In this document: in pieces, positions 61,756 through 64,000 of the stretch
Numbering within the stretch: the stretch's first letter is position 1
Layout of the letters: each line of letters opens with the position of its first letter
The notes under the pieces: generated by a model
Seen by the model: only the letters and a program-made list of their open reading frames with translations
What the model was told of the DNA's origin: nothing
Databases searched by the model: none
Origin: Nitrospirota bacterium
Lineage (GTDB): Bacteria > Nitrospirota > Thermodesulfovibrionia > Thermodesulfovibrionales > UBA6898
Reading direction: 5' to 3'
DNA length: 64,000 bases
Assembly: GCA_016214855.1 (NCBI GenBank)
Contig: JACRMT010000004.1
Location: 496,001 to 560,000, forward strand
Made by a program: the position numbers and the translations under genes

Positions 61756-62733
61756 TTAATCGTTAAAGGTAGGCCTTGGATAAAGTCCGGCAGCCTTGAC
61801 GATCGGCTCCATGGCGGTTTCCCATTCGATGGCCTGTATATGGACACCTTTGACGCCAGGGATCTCAAGGGCCTGCTGAACGAGTTCAATTGTGATCTTG
61901 ATGCCTTCCTGCTCCTGCAGTTCCTTCATCTTCTTCTTGTCGTCCCCTGCAGCCTCTTTCGCCTTCATCATGCGGTCTATCAACGGCTTCGGCACGGTAA
62001 CTCCCGCAACTGATGCGTCCATATATTTAAGCATCATTGCGCTCTTCGGCACGATGATACCGGCAAGGATTGCGGTCCGCTCATGAAGACCAAGGTTCCT
62101 CGCCTTTTCCATCTGGGATTTGAAGGTCTCCATATCATAAATACCCTGTGTCTGAATAAAGTCAGCGCCAGCATCAACCTTCTTCTTAAGATTATACGGA
62201 CGGAAGTCCATCGGGTCGCCCATTGGCGTCCATGAGGCGCCGATAAAAAACTTCGGCGCAACTTCGAGTTTGTCCCCGCCCTGCTGCAGCCCTTCGTCGC
62301 GCATCTTCTTCATAATGCCGACAAGCTGGCAGGTGTCCACGTCATAGACATTCTTTGCTCCCGGATGGCCCTTAAGCCTTCCGGCCGCGCTGAATTTCTG
62401 GTGGTCACCAGCAATGCAGAGGCAATTCTTCAGCCCCAGTGCAGCGGCGCCCAACAGATCTGCCTGCATGGCGATCCTGTTCCGGTCACGACAGGTCATC
62501 TGCATCACCGGTTCGAGCCCCTGCTGCTGCGCGATATAGGCAGCGGCAATGCTCGATATACGGACCACTGCTGTCTGGCAGTCAGTGATATTTGCTGCAT
62601 CGCAGAAGCCCTTCAATATGCCTGCTTTCTTGATTACTTCATGCGGGTCTGCGCTCATCGGTGGGCCAAGCTCTGCCGTGACTGCAGGCTTGCCGCTGGC
62701 AATTACTTTTTCGAGATTACTTCCGCTCTTCAT
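61756..62733 (-). CDS. metF: methylenetetrahydrofolate reductase, MetF catalytic subunit
   Basis: A 325-residue flavoprotein barrel that reduces 5,10-methylene-THF to 5-methyl-THF. Motifs include PAVTAELGPPMSADPHEVIK with the catalytic Glu, MQMTCRDRNRIAMQADLLG, and FIQTQGIYDMETFKSQME. The ATG directly follows the TAG of metV (TAGATG) with GGGAGGG upstream, so the two are coupled. In acetogens MetF works with MetV and an Hdr/MvhD unit in the Wood-Ljungdahl methyl branch; the neighbours here fit that. Confidence 0.95.
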   Translation of the reverse strand: MKSGSNLEKVIASGKPAVTAELGPPMSADPHEVIKKAGILKGFCDAANITDCQTAVVRISSIAAAYIAQQQGLEPVMQMTCRDRNRIAMQADLLGAAALGLKNCLCIAGDHQKFSAAGRLKGHPGAKNVYDVDTCQLVGIMKKMRDEGLQQGGDKLEVAPKFFIGASWTPMGDPMDFRPYNLKKKVDAGADFIQTQGIYDMETFKSQMEKARNLGLHERTAILAGIIVPKSAMMLKYMDASVAGVTVPKPLIDRMMKAKEAAGDDKKKMKELQEQEGIKITIELVQQALEIPGVKGVHIQAIEWETAMEPIVKAAGLYPRPTFND

Positions 62734-63456
62734 CTATTTGCCCTCCCCCGTTAATGCCGCTTTCTTTTCTTCCTCAGCCTCATAGGCCCGAATGTGCTCA
62801 AGCGACACCCTGCGCGGACCGCCATGCGTACCGGTCGACCAGTCACGCGGCGGCTGGATCTCGAACAGCTTTTCGAGAGTGCCGAGCTTCTTCATCCTCT
62901 CTACAATAAGATACCAGGCGCAGTCAGTCTCGCTGCTCACCTCGCACTTTCCTTTGTCCGTTCCGCCACAGGGGCCGTTCATAAGCGACTTGGAACAGCG
63001 CACAACAGGGCAGATGCCGCCAGTAAGGTGCAGGATGCAGTTTCCGCATCCGCCGCAAAGTTCCACAAAGAACCCTGCCTCCGGAACCCCGCCATAAAAG
63101 CTCGTATTGATCCCCGGGTAAACAGGGATGGTCCCGGCAAGACGATCTGCCAGAAAGTTGACGCCAACCCCGCAGGCGGTCGAGAGGACAAGATCATAGC
63201 CTTTGACCTTTTCATCAAGGGGTTCGAAAAACTCAGGCTCGCAATGGCGTTCTATGGCGGCATGGTCAACCGTCATGTCGTCCAGGCCTTCCTGCGTAGC
63301 CTTCATGCGGAGCATGCTCGTCAGAATCTCTGCCTCCTTGCCGCCGCCGGCATGACAAATCGCCACGCACGTATTACATCCATATACAAGGATCTTCTTG
63401 AAACCCTTGACCATCTCCCAGATCTCATCAAATGGCTTTTGCTGGCCTACTATCAT
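62734..63456 (-). CDS. metV: MetV, zinc-binding accessory subunit of methylene-THF reductase
   Basis: A 240-residue protein with the MetF C-terminal / zinc domain. Cysteine motifs are VYGCNTCVAICHAGG, the later cluster ELCGGCGNCILHLTGGICPV and MNGPCGGTDKGKCEV, which bind zinc and probably an Fe-S cluster. MetV is needed for MetF activity in Moorella and relatives, where metVF is followed by hdrCBA and mvhD. Here mvhD lies upstream of metV on the same strand. Confidence 0.92.
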   Translation of the reverse strand: MIVGQQKPFDEIWEMVKGFKKILVYGCNTCVAICHAGGGKEAEILTSMLRMKATQEGLDDMTVDHAAIERHCEPEFFEPLDEKVKGYDLVLSTACGVGVNFLADRLAGTIPVYPGINTSFYGGVPEAGFFVELCGGCGNCILHLTGGICPVVRCSKSLMNGPCGGTDKGKCEVSSETDCAWYLIVERMKKLGTLEKLFEIQPPRDWSTGTHGGPRRVSLEHIRAYEAEEEKKAALTGEGK

Positions 63457-63506
63457 TTTTCATTCACTCCTTTTTAACGGCTTTGTACTCGTATGCAGAT
63501 AATATT

Positions 63507-63586
63507 CATTAAATCCCTCCTAACCTCCCTTTACCAAAGGGAGGAATTTACCCCTCTTTGACAAAGAGGGGCAAGGGGAGATTTTT
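63507..63586. repeat. dispersed palindromic repeat, copy 4 (whole element)
   Basis: Two palindromes in a row, CCTCCCTTTACCAAAGGGAGG and CCCCTCTTTGACAAAGAGGGG, framed by AAATCCCTCC and GGGGAGATTTTT. It lies between mvhD and metV and would form hairpins in the message. Confidence 0.75.
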
Positions 63587-63619
63587 CAGTAATGTGATAT
63601 CAATATAATGGGACTGTAA

Positions 63620-64000
63620 TTATTTCCCTTTATATTTTGCCAGCCAGATGGGAGACGGCCCCATCTGCCGTATCTTCTCTGTAAAGTTTGTGCATATCTC
63701 AGCCCATCTTGGTCCCTGGGCTGCCGACAGATTGTACATCTCGATCCTGGCCGGGTCTATGCCGACCTTTGCCAGAAGCTTCTTCGCGTACTCTATCCTT
63801 CTTGCTGCGAACTTATTACCTTCCAGGTAATGGCATTGTCCGACCAGTCAACCGGCCACAAAGACACCGTCTACGCCGCGCTCAAAAGCACGAAGGATAT
63901 GAATATGATCGAGCTTCCCGGTGCAGGGCAGCCGGATGATCTTCACGTTTGGCGGATAGGAAAGCCTCATGACGCCTGCAAGGTCAGCTGCGGCAAAGGC
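63620..64000 (-). CDS. mvhD: MvhD/HdrA-type hydrogenase iron-sulfur subunit, C-terminal part, with in-frame TGA (selenocysteine)
   Basis: The gene enters from the right edge; 126 codons are visible. The reading frame is open from 64000 to the TAA at 63620 except for one TGA (63848-63850). Around it the protein reads GVFVAG, then TGA, then LVGQCHYLEGN, where MvhD proteins have a Cys (or Sec) followed by a CHY motif that binds the 2Fe-2S cluster. A TGA exactly at this Cys position argues for selenocysteine. The upstream LPCTGKLDHIHILRAF and downstream ARRIEYAKKLLAKVGIDPAR match the family well. MvhD passes electrons to HdrA; beside metVF it suggests electron supply to methylene-THF reductase. 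Other Sec genes are not in the window. Confidence 0.85.
63815..63850 (-). promoter_or_regulatory. candidate bacterial SECIS element after the mvhD TGA
   Basis: On the minus strand the TGA is followed after 16 nt by the hairpin ATTACCT-GGA-AGGTAAT (63815-63831): a 7-bp perfect stem with a G-containing three-base loop, within the coding region. Distance and shape agree with bacterial SECIS elements, which recruit SelB to the UGA. Confidence 0.6.

Noticed and set aside
1-64000. CRISPR arrays
   Set aside because: No series of regularly spaced direct repeats was seen; the repeats found are single, dispersed palindromes.

Overview
The window looks like a chromosomal segment of an anaerobic, Gram-negative bacterium of the Nitrospirota/Thermodesulfovibrionia or deltaproteobacterial type; this is inferred from gene content, as no rRNA or marker phylogeny is available here. 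Pointers are the metF-metV-mvhD arrangement typical of the Wood-Ljungdahl methyl branch, an in-frame TGA in mvhD that reads as selenocysteine, an AhbD-like heme radical SAM enzyme, a split-Soret-type cytochrome, NosL, and many lipoproteins. Almost all genes lie on the minus strand in long, tightly overlapping operons.

Layout. 0-7.4 kb: start of an enoyl-CoA hydratase, an HPF/cold-shock fusion, a D,D-carboxypeptidase, cysM, TPR and YtxH proteins, glgB, and a small HicAB cassette. 7.4-11.7 kb: ilvD-ilvB-ilvN. 11.9-17.2 kb: an apparent five-gene unit of ECF sigma factor, zinc-finger anti-sigma factor, Spy/CpxP-like periplasmic protein and two lipoproteins carrying a Big_2-type domain followed by a clan GH-A glycosidase or a deacetylase-like domain. 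17.3-34.5 kb: heme genes (ahbD-like, hemE ... hemH, hemG) with a seven-gene signalling block between hemE and hemH: two histidine kinases, a LuxR-type response regulator, a PaaK/LuxE-like acyl-activating enzyme, a LuxI-like acyltransferase and two REC-HD-GYP proteins. hflX lies upstream of this run.

34.5-41.2 kb is an accessory region: macrodomain protein, BrnTA, an orphan antitoxin, unknown small genes, GC-rich palindromes, an IS630-type element that has split a gene cleanly at TA, and an IS3-type element sitting inside a dispersed palindromic repeat. 41.3-57.4 kb is mainly housekeeping: a YeeE/TsuA transporter, pth-rplY-prs-tRNA-Gln-ispE, TPR lipoprotein, M16 peptidase, rpsO-pnp, metallophosphoesterase, DoxX, SPL-like radical SAM, DEAD helicase, M23 peptidase and Dus. 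57.5-61.7 kb holds secreted and metal/heme-related proteins (DUF2318, NosL, C_GCAxxG_C_C cytochrome). 61.7-64 kb holds metF, metV and the 3' part of a selenocysteine-type mvhD.

The most promising systems are the LuxI-like plus acyl-activating pair nested among heme genes, and the TGA-containing mvhD with a hairpin just after the TGA. Coordinates of start codons were adjusted to Shine-Dalgarno positions where these could be seen.
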